This document shows, piece by piece, positions 23,001 through 34,930 of a DNA stretch of 64,000 nt. Source of the stretch: Aporrectodea caliginosa (taxonomy: Eukaryota > Annelida > Clitellata > Crassiclitellata > Lumbricidae); NCBI GenBank assembly GCA_020284085.1, contig JACEVL010001161.1, positions 1,200,344 through 1,264,343 of the forward strand, written 5' to 3'. Every line of letters starts with the position of its first letter. Positions within the stretch are counted from its first letter, which is position 1. Below the pieces are notes generated by a model. It worked only from the letters and a program-made list of their open reading frames with translations, searched no databases and had not been told where the DNA came from. The translations under genes and the position numbers were made by a program.

Positions 23001-26000
23001 GCCAGAGTGAAGAGCGTCGAATCGTTGGCGACGTAACAAGAAGTGAAGAGAAGCGCAGCCTCCTTCTGGTGCAGGCTGGCCAGCTCTCGTTCCAGTTCTT
23101 CGTGGTACGGGGAATTCCCGGAGATGTTGCGAGTTCCACCAGCGCCAACGCCGTGCTTGTAGACTGCCTCACTGCAAAGACAGATGACAGCTGTGAGGAG
23201 AGAATGACAGCAATGCTGAGGCTAAGAAAACGAAGTCGCAAAGCGTTCATACCCATGGCTGCTTCAGGGCTGTCTAGAGGGACTGCTCTTCTTCTTCTTC
23301 TTCAAACTAACCTTAGCCATTGCTCATGAGTATGCACACATACAGCTGCCTCCTCCTCTCTCTGGTAACCACACTTGGACCTCCACAGGGTTGTCTGGAG
23401 ATGTTCTGTGGAGGTCCTGTGTGTCTCTCTCCCTCTGTCTTGCTCTTCTCCTGATTGACAAGACAGTGTTCGTGAATAAGCTGGTGCCCTGTGCTTGGCT
23501 TCAGAATGGCGCTTTAGAAGTTTGCAGTTTACGACTACGGGAGCAACAGAGCTACGATCTTTAGCCTGAGTCAATTTCTCGAATTCTCTTTTAGTGTGAG
23601 AAGATTCTGTGCGTGTAGAGTATTCAATATATCGAGATGCTCACATGACGGCCTGCTGGACTTTCGGATGCCAACTCATTCCGAGGTAATCGTTGCTGCA
23701 CCAGACCGTGATGTCCTTCTCTCCGCCCGAGTGCTCGATGGCGCGGGGAAACTCGGTCGCCTTACGACTGACTTTCTTGAAGATGCGATAGGAGTTGTCG
23801 CGCTTCTTCTGGTCCAGTTTCTGCCGGAAGAATCCCTCGTAGTCAAACAGATCTGTTTGACTTGGCTCTAAATGATGTTCAACAGAGATTTCTAATTGAA
23901 GTTCAATTCTTTTCATGATTTGAACTTTAATAATTCAGTTTGGGAGACTGTTCATTCTGTGTTTCTTTGGGGCTTCTCCTGCCCCTCTCACTGTCTCTCT
24001 ATTCTCCTGCGTGTCTCTCTCCGTCTTTCTCTCTCTCTCTTCTCCTGTGTGTCTCTCTCCCTGTCTCTCTCTTCCCCTGTCTCTCTCTTCTTCTGTGTGT
24101 CTCTCTCCCTGTCTCTCTCTTCCTCTGTCTCTTTCTTCTTCTGTGTGTCTCTCTCCCTGTCTCTCTCTTCCTCTGTCTCTCTCTTCTCCTGCACGTCTCT
24201 CTCCCTCTGTCTTGCTCTTCTCATGATTGACAATTAGCATATCATAAGCATAGATTAACAATTAGCATATCATTTTTAGCATAGATTGACAATTAGCATA
24301 TCATAAGCATAGATTAACAATTAGCATATCATTATTAGCATAGATTGACAATTAGCATATCGTTAGCATAGATTGACAATTGTCGTAGCATCAGCATAGA
24401 CTGACAATTAGCACAGCTGTTCCGCTGTTTACTATCTATGTATGGTGTAAGCAATTTCCGATCATATAAAAGAGCTATTATTTCTCTCATTTTCAGTTTG
24501 ATTTGTTTCGTACTCTTTTCGAGGATGGCATCCTTCTCTGGGTCAAAGTCCTTCAACGGAGATGAAGTGATCGCTGGATCTATGCACTTGGCCTTGATCT
24601 CATCCATCAGTGGTGTTGACTTCAGCGGTTCCATTGGTCCTGCTCTCTGGCCAGACGCTGCACAAACACAAACATTCATTGGTTACGGTTAAAACCCACA
24701 TTTCCACACAATACAATAAGTTCTGTAATTTGACAATCTCCTCTGACGACTGTTCAGAAGTTCACGTAGCAGCAGAACAATGACCAGAAACAGATCAGAA
24801 GACCGAAGTTCTTGGTCTAGAGTAAAGGGTGGTCTTTGGTGCAGTTCTCACCAAGGTGGTCTGGAAAAACCAGTGATGACGTTGGTTTCCAGACGGCCCA
24901 CGCAATCATAAAATCATCATCATTAGTATTGTTGTAGTCATTTATTCGGTACATATATTACAGATAAAATCAATTATTATTATTGTGTGTTCTTTATCTA
25001 ATGACGAAGCATCAATCGATGGCGCTGAGCAATTGTGAGTAAAGGACTTCCTCAATGTCCCTACACAATTACCATCTCATGGGAGGAGGAGGCTCAACTC
25101 AGAACTCTTTGCATTACAAAGCAATCACTGCCATGTCCCACACTCACCAGTTACCGTGTCCCACGTTCATACATCTAAACGTATCTGTGGGTGACTGAAG
25201 GCAGCGGAACCCGCCTTTGGATGACAGAAGCATAACGATTATTCTAATCAGATTGCAGTATTAGTTACAGGCTCTTGGCTTAATAATGCACCTGTTAATC
25301 GATAGACTGGGAGGAGGCATTTGGTTGCAGTCGACAGCTATTGATCAGTTAAGCATATTAATTCAATACAGTAGATCTATATCAGAGTGCAGCTGTCGTA
25401 CTGGTAGGTTGAAATATTGTAACTGTAAATTGACATTTATAAATCATCACTTCAAGATAAAATGCATCAGTGGCACTCAATAATGTGTCTGAATGTTCAG
25501 TTGTTGTCATGATGGTGGTAACCTCTGACCTTGTAGGACTGCTTCCGCCGTGTGAGTAAGGTCGATCAGTTCTTCGCTGCCAGTCTTTGTATGCAGCTTA
25601 CTCATCATGAACGGACATTTCGCCAGCTGTCCGTTCGCCTGGTCTAAAATTTACGCAACGAAAAACAAGAATTAGTTATCACCGACCGCACAACACAGCA
25701 GTCTAACATTGACATCTAATAGTAACGTTGTACCCACCACCTTGAATCTACATGTTTTCTTAGCATCTGAAAACTGCTCTTTATAGCTGGAGTTGGGATG
25801 GGTATGGGATGGGGCGCTATAAAAGTCTTCTGAATGAATGTAGTTCAGTGCTGGGAGTATTTGAAATACAAAGTATCATTTATAAACACTATGTTTGAAA
25901 TATATTGAAGTATTTATGCATTTGTATCTCAAATACATACAAAATTAAGTATTTTGTATCAGACATACAGACATACAGACATACAGCTGCCTGAATTTAG

Positions 26001-29000
26001 GAGACAGCATTTTTTAACCCCAATTTACTCCATATGTTTAAAGTCACTGCTGGGGTAGAGGACCAGCCATAGGTTTGAAAAGTATGGCTTATAACATATG
26101 TTTTTCAGGCAACACTTGATTTGTGTTGTTGTTAACTCACATTCTTAAACTGTTTAGTTTTTAAATTAAATTCTTCAATCTCCTCCCCTCTCTGTTGCTC
26201 TATCCATATAGCTCACGAGTCTCTTTCTGGTCAAAGTATCTTTCCTAAGCTCATATTAATTTCAGTCTCCTCTCCTGCCTGTCTATCTGTGGTCTGCCGT
26301 CCGTCTGTCTGTCTGTCTGTCAGTTACCCCATCCATCTAGCCCATCCCTCTCAAGGCCAATGCGCCCATCCCTACACTTTCTCTTCCACCTCTCCATGAA
26401 TTCCTGACCTAAATACCTTCGCACCTGTCCCAAATACTGACCCCTGGACGGCTGCGTCGTTGGTGTCATTCCCTCAGAGGAGGTCGTCATGGCCGAGTAC
26501 TTCATGACGTGGCCCATGATGGGACAGCGGTCGGCCATCTGGAGCAGCTCCGTTGCATGCTGCCTCACCTGACCCAGAGGAATACGCGTCAGGAACGGAC
26601 AGTGCATCGCCTTCAACACACCTACACACACACACAAGACAACCGTACAACTGTAAAACAGAAAATAGGCACATGCAATCATAAGATAAGCAAAGGGCAT
26701 TGGCTTATTGACGAGCACTGCGTCGTGTGAGAGGGGTTGTTAAGAGCTCGAAGTCCAATGGAGATCTGAGTCCAGTTGTCGGAGAGACCATAAAAGAGAC
26801 AGGAGCTGTAAATTAATTGTAAATTAATTATATAACTAAATTCCAAAATGTCACTTAATTTATACAATGCAAATGCAACACACTTACAAACTGCTATGAT
26901 GTCATAAAAATGTTATCTCCTACATTCCATGCCTGATGTCTGTCTATCTGTCTGTCAAACCGTTCTTTTCAGCCGCAGCTAGGCTGGGAGCGCCTCAGAG
27001 TAGGTATCTTGAAGGGGTGCTATATCAAGTTTATAACTCTGCTGCTTACTACTACCCACTCGTGATTTAAATTCTATAGAAAGGTGTCTGTTAACACCAG
27101 ATTCAAAAACTATGGTCATGTATATGTACGTGTATATATCTGGCTATTTCTATTGTGCCTTTAAAGGCCTTTACATGTGGAAGAGGCACAAGTGTCTGGC
27201 AGCTGTTCCTTAGAAGATAGTATATATAAATGTCACACGACATGACAACTACAAAGTGACAAAACGGAACCAGACGCACAACCCTCACCACCACCATCCC
27301 CATCCCCATTCCATACCTTTCGCAACATGAAACATCCTGTCACAGGTCTTTTTCTACACGCCTTCAGATGGTATCAAGTATCCCTTCGCCCTTTCCCTCC
27401 AGATGCTCCTTCTCCAGCCGTCCGTACGTCCACCTTCCAAGTCGTCGTATGCTTCGTCGGAACTCTCCGCGCACAAGCAACCGCGAGCGACGATCTCTCG
27501 ACGCTTAAATAGTCGTCTGGATAGAAGGGTGCAAGGGGCGACGTTGCCCATTGGGGTCGGCGCCCCACTGACCCCCGACCACAACAATGCTAAGAGTAGG
27601 AGCTGAGAAGAGGCAACCTGAGCAGCTGAGAAAGAGCAGCATCACCAGTGGATCCATTTAGCCTCACAGGCGCCATTCAAACTCAACCCAGTATCTGTCG
27701 TCCGTCGTCTGTGTCTGTCTGTAGGACCTGGACGACCCCCTCTCGCCAGTGCAAGTTCTGTTTGGTGTTGCATCATGTTCTCCTCCGCTGATCTTTGAGT
27801 TGGCCACCCGTCTCTTTCGTCTCTTTCGTAACACCACCTACAGACCCTAGATGGGGGCAGCACTGATTACAGTTTGGCACACTTCTTTTGTCAGTATTCC
27901 CAATCTAATCTAATCTAATCCAACCTAACGACTTTAGAAGTCATTAGATCGGATTAGATTACGAAGGATCACAATGTGTCGTTATCATATAACCAAAATC
28001 ATAATCGATTGGGAAGATAGGTTGAAGTCTGGTAGACTGTAGACTTCTCAACAATCATTCACTGGGATATCGTTTTTCTATATGTCAATGATACTCAACT
28101 GAGTCAACTCTACATTTCATTCGACAGTCTCACTTGTCATTCGTCTCTTCAGCTGTTGTCTACTGTCTTTGAGGAGGAAATGCAGTCAACAGACTACTCC
28201 TTAATCCATAGAAAACTCAATTTCTACAACTGGGTACCACACTGCAACTTAAAAACCTCAATGGCTTAAATCTTGGGAACTGGGTAACTCTTTTTGATTT
28301 GCCTAATGCAGCCCATAACTAGGGCGTTCTTTTCAAGTCTGCTACAAATATGATCAAAGTTAAAATACCAGCCACGGCATTCCTACTCCAATCCATTGTT
28401 TTTGTTGGCCTATACTAGGTCTGGTGACTTCTTATTCACCGTCTGATCTTCCAGCGCGTGCATTCATATTTTATATCCGTGCTCAACAAGGACCCACAAG
28501 GCTGTCAACAATCCCCTATTTAGCCCAGCGATGCATAACATTTTTTCTTGGGTGGTGGGGTGATCATGTGGTGAGGACTGATCACTGGCTTCGTGCGCCG
28601 AGGCTAAGAAAAAAAATGGCTTCTAATGATGGTTGGCTGCCACGTTAGCTGCTCCGATTCTCAATCAACCAATCGGAATTTATACAGCGCTCATCGGAAA
28701 AAAGTAGTATAAAGCAGCAAATGAAACTGAGAGCAGTTAACGTTAACTAGGGAGGTGGCGTATTGCCAGAGGCAGCTGGTTCCATGTTGTCGGACACACT
28801 ACGGAAAGGATTGGCACTGCATTGTAGCACGTGACTTAAAATGAAGTCAAACTGAATGTCATGCTGAGTCATAGAGAACATATCTAAAGAGTTCGGATAA
28901 ACAGTCAGTGTAACTATTTAAAACAAATAGTAAATAGTACCTGCAGAAAACTATTTAAATAGTATGCAAAATGGTAGAGAGAAGTGGACTATTGCAAATA

Positions 29001-30824
29001 CCACTTGACAATTTTTGGAAACTGTTTAGCTATTTATTATCGGTTTCAGCTACCGATAATTGCTTAGAAAGCTTGCAATTTTCTACTCTGATCAATCAGC
29101 AGGGTCTTCTAATAGATTTGTAAGTGCTTGAATAGGAAGCCAGTGCAGTGTTGCCAGAATACACAGCAATGACAAGAATGAGGCCCAAGAAGGCCAATGT
29201 TAAGAACAATGTCAAGAACAGAGCCAAGTGACAGAGCCAAGTGACCAGAGACGGGTCTGATGACATCTCGTGATGAATTGGAATGAACCTTGAACTGCAC
29301 TGTCTTGAAATTTATGGACTATTGTCTCCAACACAACGCCTTCAGCCAGCACTGAAACTAAGATCAGCTCTCAGATCTAAACAAACTGAGATATACTCTG
29401 ACTTGAACATAATGCAAAACAATGTGGATGAGACAATACGGCTTCGTGTCACTTTCAAGATAAAATGAACTGTTGACCTTTGAAATGTCACGAATCAGCC
29501 ACGCACAAACGACCAATGCCTTCAAATACACATTGGTACTTTCCACGATTTATTCGACTTTGCAGAGGCTAAACATTTCCCACAGTACCCAACTGGAGCC
29601 TGTCTTAAACGCTGCAGCAGTTCGTCTGATTGGTTTAAGCCTAATATCGAGGAAAATTGCACCGGTTGCCGATGGAAAAACACACAGTGAGTCTAAGATC
29701 TTCATGCTTATGCATAATTCCTCTGTGGGCTGTGCTCAGACTATCTTAGGCAGGAGGGTGTGTTTTGGTCTCATTCATTCCTGGACGTAGATTCTTCGCT
29801 CTGCTGCACACAGTGACCTCGTTGTTCCCCAACCAGAACATCCACAGAACAGCACAGAAGCTTCACTGTGGTCGGTCCATCTTTCTGGAATTATTATTAT
29901 TATTATTAAATAAATTTGTAATGCACGCAAGGTCACACGGAAAAGTGAATCTGAGGCGCGGATAGTCAGCCGCCAGGTGAAGATGCACTTAGATTTCCAA
30001 ATCCTTGAAAGCCAAGGAGAAATATTTAGTGAGTTTTGAGTGAGTTACCTAGCAGCTTATGACATGAGCTCCTTCAGCTTTCTTTATCTCTCTTCCGTAA
30101 GCGCTTAGAAGCTATTCTGTTCAATCCGGGTTTTCTGTTGTTAGATCAGAAGCACCTCTGATGGACCTCTCTCTTGAAGAGGCGCTATATAAATCTATGA
30201 TTATAATTATTACAATTATTGTACAATTACAATTATTATAATTATTGAATACTATTTCCACATGATCACTTGTGATTCAGTCTTTAAAGTCTCCTCCTCC
30301 CACTTCAAAATAGACCATCAAAGATTTTTAAGGAGCTTTGTTTTGATAATCGGATATTTAATCGTATATTAAATAATCAAAGACACATTAAAAATACAGA
30401 CTAAATAATATATTGTATACTATATCCATTTAAGTTACATGAATCAGTCGGCTAAAGTTCTGCTAAAATCTTTTAAAGTCTATTATTAACTTCCCCTTTA
30501 ATTTGTCTATGCAGTAATCACAATCACAAAGATTTCTACGGTGCTACTTAAAAGCTAAGCACAGAACTTATGTATACACGAGTGCTGTGTCATGTCAGAG
30601 GGGTTGTCCAGAGATACCAAGCAGGCTAAAGTAACATATGATGAGACAAGAACAGATACCCAAACATCAGTTGAGTGCTCAAGATTTCAACATATCAACA
30701 GCTCTCTATAGCAAATACAATAAACATATCCAAATAATTTACAAATATTTTATTAAATTAAACTTTATTAACACCTCATTAGATATGAAGAGAACTGTTC
30801 TTGGCAGCACTTACCTTGTTTCAT
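20023..30824 (-). CDS. ALAS: 5-aminolevulinate synthase, 11 coding exons (600 aa)
   Basis: The gene product condenses glycine with succinyl-CoA in mitochondria, the first step of heme synthesis. Exons that join in frame: 30824-30815, 26621-26442, 25643-25530, 24657-24514, 23867-23645, 23171-22987, 22600-22421, 22002-21838, 21350-21211, 20778-20650 and 20355-20023. The first exon gives only ATG AAA CAA G, then GTAAGT, and an in-frame TAA lies upstream of the ATG. The N-terminal targeting region has three Cys-Pro heme regulatory motifs (HCPFL at 11, RCPIM at 36, KCPFM at 73), as in animal ALAS1. The PLP-enzyme core runs from about residue 150, with [41 protein letters not shown] and the lysine in SGTLGKAFG (about K402). 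The C-terminal extension is [17 protein letters not shown]. Ten introns are GT-AG; the one before the lysine codon is GC-AG (CTAG|GCAAGA). I see no iron-responsive element near the ATG. Human ALAS1 is 640 aa and ALAS2 587. Confidence 0.95.
22165..22265 (+). repeat. Dispersed repeat, relative of 5245-5360
   Basis: It shares 'GGCAGTGCCATTCCCAAGCCTGGA...GAGGAGGGCAACG' and the 'GTGTCGTTAAACA' end with the copies at 5245 and 59185. It lies in an ALAS intron. Confidence 0.6.
23370..23545 (-). repeat. Dispersed SINE-like repeat copy in an ALAS intron
   Basis: It is an opposite-strand copy of the 'AAGCTGGTGCCCTGnGCTTGGC...TGGCGCTTTAGAAGTTT' repeat, which ends in a degenerate TTACGACTACG tail. The preceding 'GGGTTGTCTGGAGAT' matches 'TTGTCCAGA' in the other copies. 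Confidence 0.65.
23985..24225. repeat. TCTC/CTGT-rich simple repeat
   Basis: A polypyrimidine tract with repeated CTCTCTCCCTGTCTCTCTCTTC units lies in an ALAS intron. The long arginine/glutamate or serine/leucine frames across it are by-products of the repeat. Confidence 0.85.
24230..24420. repeat. Tandem repeat of AGCATAGATTGACAATTAGCATATC units
   Basis: About six units with a period near 29-31 bp alternate between 'TCATAAGCAT' and 'TCATTTTTAGCAT' spacers. It lies directly after the TCTC tract in the same intron. Confidence 0.75.
25000..25150 (-). repeat. tRNA-derived SINE copy, antisense in an ALAS intron
   Basis: Reversed, it gives the shared block with GTAGGGACATTGAGGAAGTCC and CAATTGCTCAGCGCCATCGA, plus the degenerate tRNA-like head near 25090-25150. 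It matches 51325-51440 and 58868-59045. Confidence 0.6.
27354..27636 (-). other. GC-rich possible coding exon inside ALAS intron 1, unidentified
   Basis: On the minus strand a pyrimidine-rich acceptor-like TTGCCTCTTCTCAG precedes an open frame that begins [15 protein letters not shown], a signal-peptide-like hydrophobic run. It then has dibasic stretches (SRRLFKRRE) and ends at a stop near 27354; a donor-like GAAAG|GTATGG lies just beyond. In another frame, the ATG at 27655-27657 opens [20 protein letters not shown], also signal-peptide-like, and stops at 27505 after 50 codons. No ATG lies in the longer frame, so it would need an upstream exon. High GC content like that of real exons is the main support. 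I do not recognise a family. It could be an untranslated ALAS exon, an unrelated nested gene or chance. Confidence 0.3.
29470..29960 (+). repeat. Degenerate LINE 3' fragment
   Basis: Plus-strand frames show [11 protein letters not shown] and [14 protein letters not shown], reminiscent of the tail of CR1/L2-like reverse transcriptases (the AARLI... segment and the WN-region). Frames are broken. The end 'AATTATTATTATTATTATTAAATAAATTTGTAA...GCAAGGTCACAC' recurs at 56305-56350. Confidence 0.5.
30540..30640 (+). repeat. Dispersed SINE-like repeat copy near ALAS exon 1
   Basis: It carries the shared 'GTGCTACTTAAAAGCTAAGCACAG' and 'GAGTGCTGTGTCATGTCAGAGGGGTTGTCCAGAGA' blocks of the window-wide family. 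It lies about 170 bp inside intron 1 from the ALAS donor. Confidence 0.6.
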
Positions 30825-31439
30825 GATTGCAGCAGAGTTGTTTCGTATGATGATGATGACAAACAGGATCACTTATCCTACGTCAAAAAAGCAAAAAATT
30901 AAACCCACTTGCGACAAAATAAACATTTAAAGTGAAAGTCAAAAATAATCAAAAGAAACAAAATTAAAATTAAAGCCAAACAATCAATAAAAATACTTGA
31001 GACAAAATAAGAAATGAAACTGAAAACCAAAATAATCAACGAAAATACTAAAATAGTACTGCAGGTAATAACGAACAGCCACAGAATGTAGAGAGCAAAT
31101 GTTTACTTTAATGCGAGAACCTTCTTCAGTCAAACTCTGTCCTAAACCACCGACATAAAACCCGCAACTGAATCCGATCAACGTGGGCTGGGACTTCGAT
31201 AGCTATCTACAGCTGTCAACAACCGTCGGAATTGAACAGCAGGTGTAGTAGGCTTAATTAAGACTCTAGATCAAATCGGTGGGACAGCCAACACGGGAAA
31301 AAAATTAATGATAAGTATACGGCCTATGGGAGACTTATGCACTGAAACATCCGGCAATGTCTTACTTCTTGTCCAGCAGCACAGCACAGGGATTGGTTAC
31401 CTCACTCTCTACTCAGAAAATCCCCTGTACTATACACGA

Positions 31440-31440
<1 letters not shown>

Positions 31441-31502
<62 letters not shown>
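31441..31502. repeat. (CA)n-(TA)n microsatellite
   Basis: A pure CA run is followed directly by a pure TA run, with short TA flanks. Confidence 0.95.
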
Positions 31503-32619
31503 GTAATATATGTACACACACACGACGATTCTCGGAATTCGTTCCCGCTAATGAACAATAGGAATATGAATATTATGAATAATATTAGCCAGGCAGACAG
31601 GCAGGCAGAGATTCCCGTGCCAGGCGTTAATACCTGACTAAGAGGCAATAATAAGTCGAAGGTAGGGGCGGGGGTTGGCCTGTCTGTTGGAAATCAGTTT
31701 AAGTCACGGACTGCATGCACTTCCTCAATCTCAATCTCTCTCTTACTCAGCCATTCACTCCTTCCATTGTTTGCTCATTCAATATGTTTACACAGACCTT
31801 CTTCCGCTTCTGTCTTCGTAGTCAGAAACGCTTTCAGTCGATACTTGGTCAACAATTAATTCCAGGCGCTGATACAGGTGTATGTTGGTGCGTGTAGCAT
31901 GCCACACACACACAGAAAGATCCGCTTAATTCCAGAGAAAGGCCATTCCAGACGGCAGAGGAAGGCCATTCCAGAGGAAGACTGCTGCCTACCCACCGAG
32001 GAGAAGCATTCACTCACTCAGAGCATTTATATAGCACCTCTCCAAGATAACAACTACTCCATGGCACTTCCCCTAGCCAACCCCTCAGCAGAAAAGAATG
32101 GCTTTCAAAATTCAAATGTTTGCAGAATCCCTCGTTACGACAACTCCTCACAGATCCAAAGGGAGGCCATTCCAAAACAGACTGACAACACAGTCTGAGA
32201 GCAGGGCAACAAAACTGCTTCTGAGCAGATGCATTACACTACAACTTAAACATTTCACACACGTAAATGCAAGCATACATGTGCGTTTCTATAGCAACCG
32301 TGTGGCCTTGACCGTATGGCTATATAATGCCATATAAATCACAAGGCTTCAATCAATGATCACTTCAATCGAAATCACAGACTGTGAGAATCTCAATCCC
32401 TTGGAGAAGTGCACTTATGTAGAAATCTAATCTAACAGGAAACCAGAGATTAATGACACTAATAAAGCGAGATTTAATAGATTCCTATACGTGGCATGTG
32501 ATAAATTAGTGACAATTCGAAGAGTCCTTTAATCAAACTGATTAAAGGACTAAACTAACAATAAAACAAGTCCAGACTGATTAAAACACCTGCTACATAA
32601 TTATGCTACCTGGACTCTG

Positions 32620-32760
32620 CTCATGTTTTCAATGAATTGATCGGGTGGGATCCTGCACCACTGCTACCTGTTTAAATATGGGTGCCACCCCATTATGGTT
32701 CCCATGTAGGCTATGGACCGGGCTAGTCCGAGATTTAAATCTCTGAAATAAGCTATCATT
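32620..32760 (+). repeat. Dispersed repeat, paired with 50030-50215
   Basis: It shares 'TTTTCAATGAATTGATCGGGTG', 'GAATGGGTGCCAC', 'GGACCG' and 'GATTTAAATCTCTnAAATAAGC' blocks with 50030-50215 in the same orientation. The class is unknown. Confidence 0.6.
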
Positions 32761-32820
32761 CGTATGCGAACCATCATCTTCATAAAAATATTGGTTAGCT
32801 GTGGAATATTACAGTTTATT

Positions 32821-33035
32821 AGATCAAAGTTACATGAACAGATTACAGTGTTCAGATTAAAGTTACATGAACAGATTACAGTGTTCAGATCAAAGTTACA
32901 TGAACAGATTACAGTGTTCAGATCAAAGTTACATGAACAGATTACAGTGTTCAGATCAAAGTTACATGAACAGATTACAGTGTTCAGATCAAAGTTACAT
33001 GAACAGATTACAGTGTTCAGATCAAAGTTACATGA
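32821..33035. repeat. 33-bp minisatellite, 6.5 units
   Basis: Six nearly identical 33-bp units start AGATCAAAGTTACATGAACA at 32821, 32854, 32887, 32920, 32953 and 32986, then a partial unit. The unit length is a multiple of three, so an 11-residue protein repeat appears in a plus frame. It is an artefact of the array. Diverged units continue to about 33380. Confidence 0.95.
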
Positions 33036-33384
33036 TCCATGTTACAGGTCATCAGGTCAAAATTACACGATTAGATTACAGCTGATCAGACTGGAGTTAC
33101 AGTGTCAGATTACCATTGATTAGACGAATCTTACACCATCAGACGAGTAGATCACACCAAAGTTACATGATTAGGTAAAACTTAATTAGATCAAAGTTAC
33201 ATGATAAGATTAAAGTTGATTATATCAAAATCACACAATAAGACGAGGAGATTACACCAAAGTAACACTATAAGATTACAGTAATTAGATTGAGGTTACA
33301 TGACCACACTACAAATGTTAGATCAAATTTACATGACCAGATTATAGTTGATCATTACAGTTACAAGGTCAGACTGCAGTCGAT

Positions 33385-33480
33385 TGATCGTAATCGTAAA
33401 CTGCAACTTTATAAAGTGCTACTCTAAAGCTAAGCGCAGGGCACCAGCTTATTCACGAGCACTGAACTTATTCACAAGCG
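33385..33480 (+). repeat. Dispersed SINE-like repeat copy
   Basis: It begins with a CGTAATCGTAAACTGCAA tail sequence and continues with 'AAGCTAAGCGCAGGGCACCA' and 'GCTTATTCACGAGC', the same block seen at 312, 35925 and 51693. Confidence 0.75.
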
Positions 33481-34399
33481 CTTATACACAATCAAATCAG
33501 TCTACTAGATCTGTAACACAATTACACCAACCTGCAGTTATGTAAATACTTTCTACAGATCAGAAGAACAGTTAAATTACAAGTTTGTAACTGTAGCTCA
33601 AACCTGCTCAACGTCAAAGCCCGTTAGCTCTACTTTCAGTTAAAACGATAGCAAAACAGAACTCACCAGTCCACAAGCAAACTATCTTCACCTAACAATT
33701 TAAATCACCTACAGTGCAACAAGTTACGGCATACGCACTCTGGCACGAATATTGCTACAACTTGAGTTACCAAGTCACGAATGGACTACAAAAGTAGTCA
33801 TGACGATTGTCAATGTTCTGCGTGGGTCGTATGCACTGGAGTGTGACACGTAACACAGCCTCAAGCCAAACATTCTGAATGAAGCAACATATTTGTCACC
33901 GTGAGTCCGTGACAGACGTGAATGCGTCACAGTAAATGTTTGCAGCCGAATGAATGACGAAAACCTCAGATTGATGGTAAATAACAGGATATATCTTTAT
34001 CTGAACCTCAAAAGATCATAACAACTTTAATGCTCATTTAAAAAACTTTAAAGCTCATAGTTAATACTGTTTACGCTTATCTGAACAACTTTAGAACTCA
34101 ACTTAACAACCTCGACTCTTAACAACTTTGAAGCCACTTCTGCTCCCAGTTTAAATGCAGTAATGTGAATCTTATGAACAGCGACATAAATTGGTAACAT
34201 TAGCTATGGATGTATGTATGTATGTATGTATGTATGTATATGGCCATTTATATAGCGCCTTACAAATAAATGGATCATAACATTGTTCTGTTCGAGTTTA
34301 TAATTTTAATTATTAATTAGCGATTTCTATAGCACTGGAATCTAAAGTACAAGGCATCAGCCGATGAAGCACCAGTTTACCAAATGACACCAACATAAA

Positions 34400-34930
34400 A
34401 CTTACATCTTTCAAATTACTTATCCACCAAAGGCTGCCTCTCTGTCTTACGGACTGATCATCTGGAGGTTGACCTGATTACGGCTTGGTTTTGGCACACC
34501 ATCGGTTGATGCCTTGTGCAACAGACACCGGCGCAATACATGTTACTAAGGCCAAAAAAAAATAATGCTGTGTTTCCGGTAACATAGCTTTAAAAAACTG
34601 GGTAGGTAGGAAAAAATTTTTATTTTGAAAAATATTTTTATCCAACAATTTGCTCTTACACCTTGCTAAAACAGTTTTGCGTTCTTTAAACTTATTTGTT
34701 ATAGATGGTATGCTGCTATTTTAAAGTATATATTGTTGCAGATATAACAACATAACAGTTAAAGGTTAAATTCAAGTATGAATAAAAAAAAATTTTAAAG
34801 TTTAAAAAATTTGTTTTTGAAGAAATTATTTTTTCAAAAAAAATTGTTCACGGGCCTAAAAAAGTGACTCGGTCGGGTTACCGGAAACACAACATTTTTT
34901 TTTTGGCCTAATTGCAAATACAATTACCAG
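34400..34930 (+). repeat. LINE-like 3' tail interrupted by a MITE
   Basis: Positions 34410-34549 match the 12780-12910 tail (TCCACCAAAGGCTGCCTCTCTGT, then the GGTTGATGCCTTGTGC block). The matching end TTACTAA/TTGCAAATACAATTAC resumes at 34909 after a 359-bp insertion. Confidence 0.65.
34550..34908. mobile_element. Harbinger-like MITE with long inverted ends, 359 bp
   Basis: The left end is GGCCAAAAAAAAATAATGCT and the right end, reversed, is GGCCAAAAAAAAAATGTTGT. The match continues through GTGTTTCCGGTAAC, giving about 35 bp of inverted ends. A 3-bp TAA duplication flanks it (34547-34549 and 34909-34911), the TWA type usual for PIF/Harbinger. There is no coding capacity. Confidence 0.85.

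Noticed and set aside
23896..24261. Several long frames rich in Ser/Leu or Arg/Glu
   Set aside because: All cover the TCTC simple repeat inside an ALAS intron.
25848..25990. hAT-like terminus CAGTGCTGGGAGTATTTG
   Set aside because: No matching right end or duplication was found. It may be a truncated copy, but the support is too thin to list.
32764..33123. 11-residue protein repeat frame
   Set aside because: It is produced by the 33-bp minisatellite. No flanking coding signal or homology exists.
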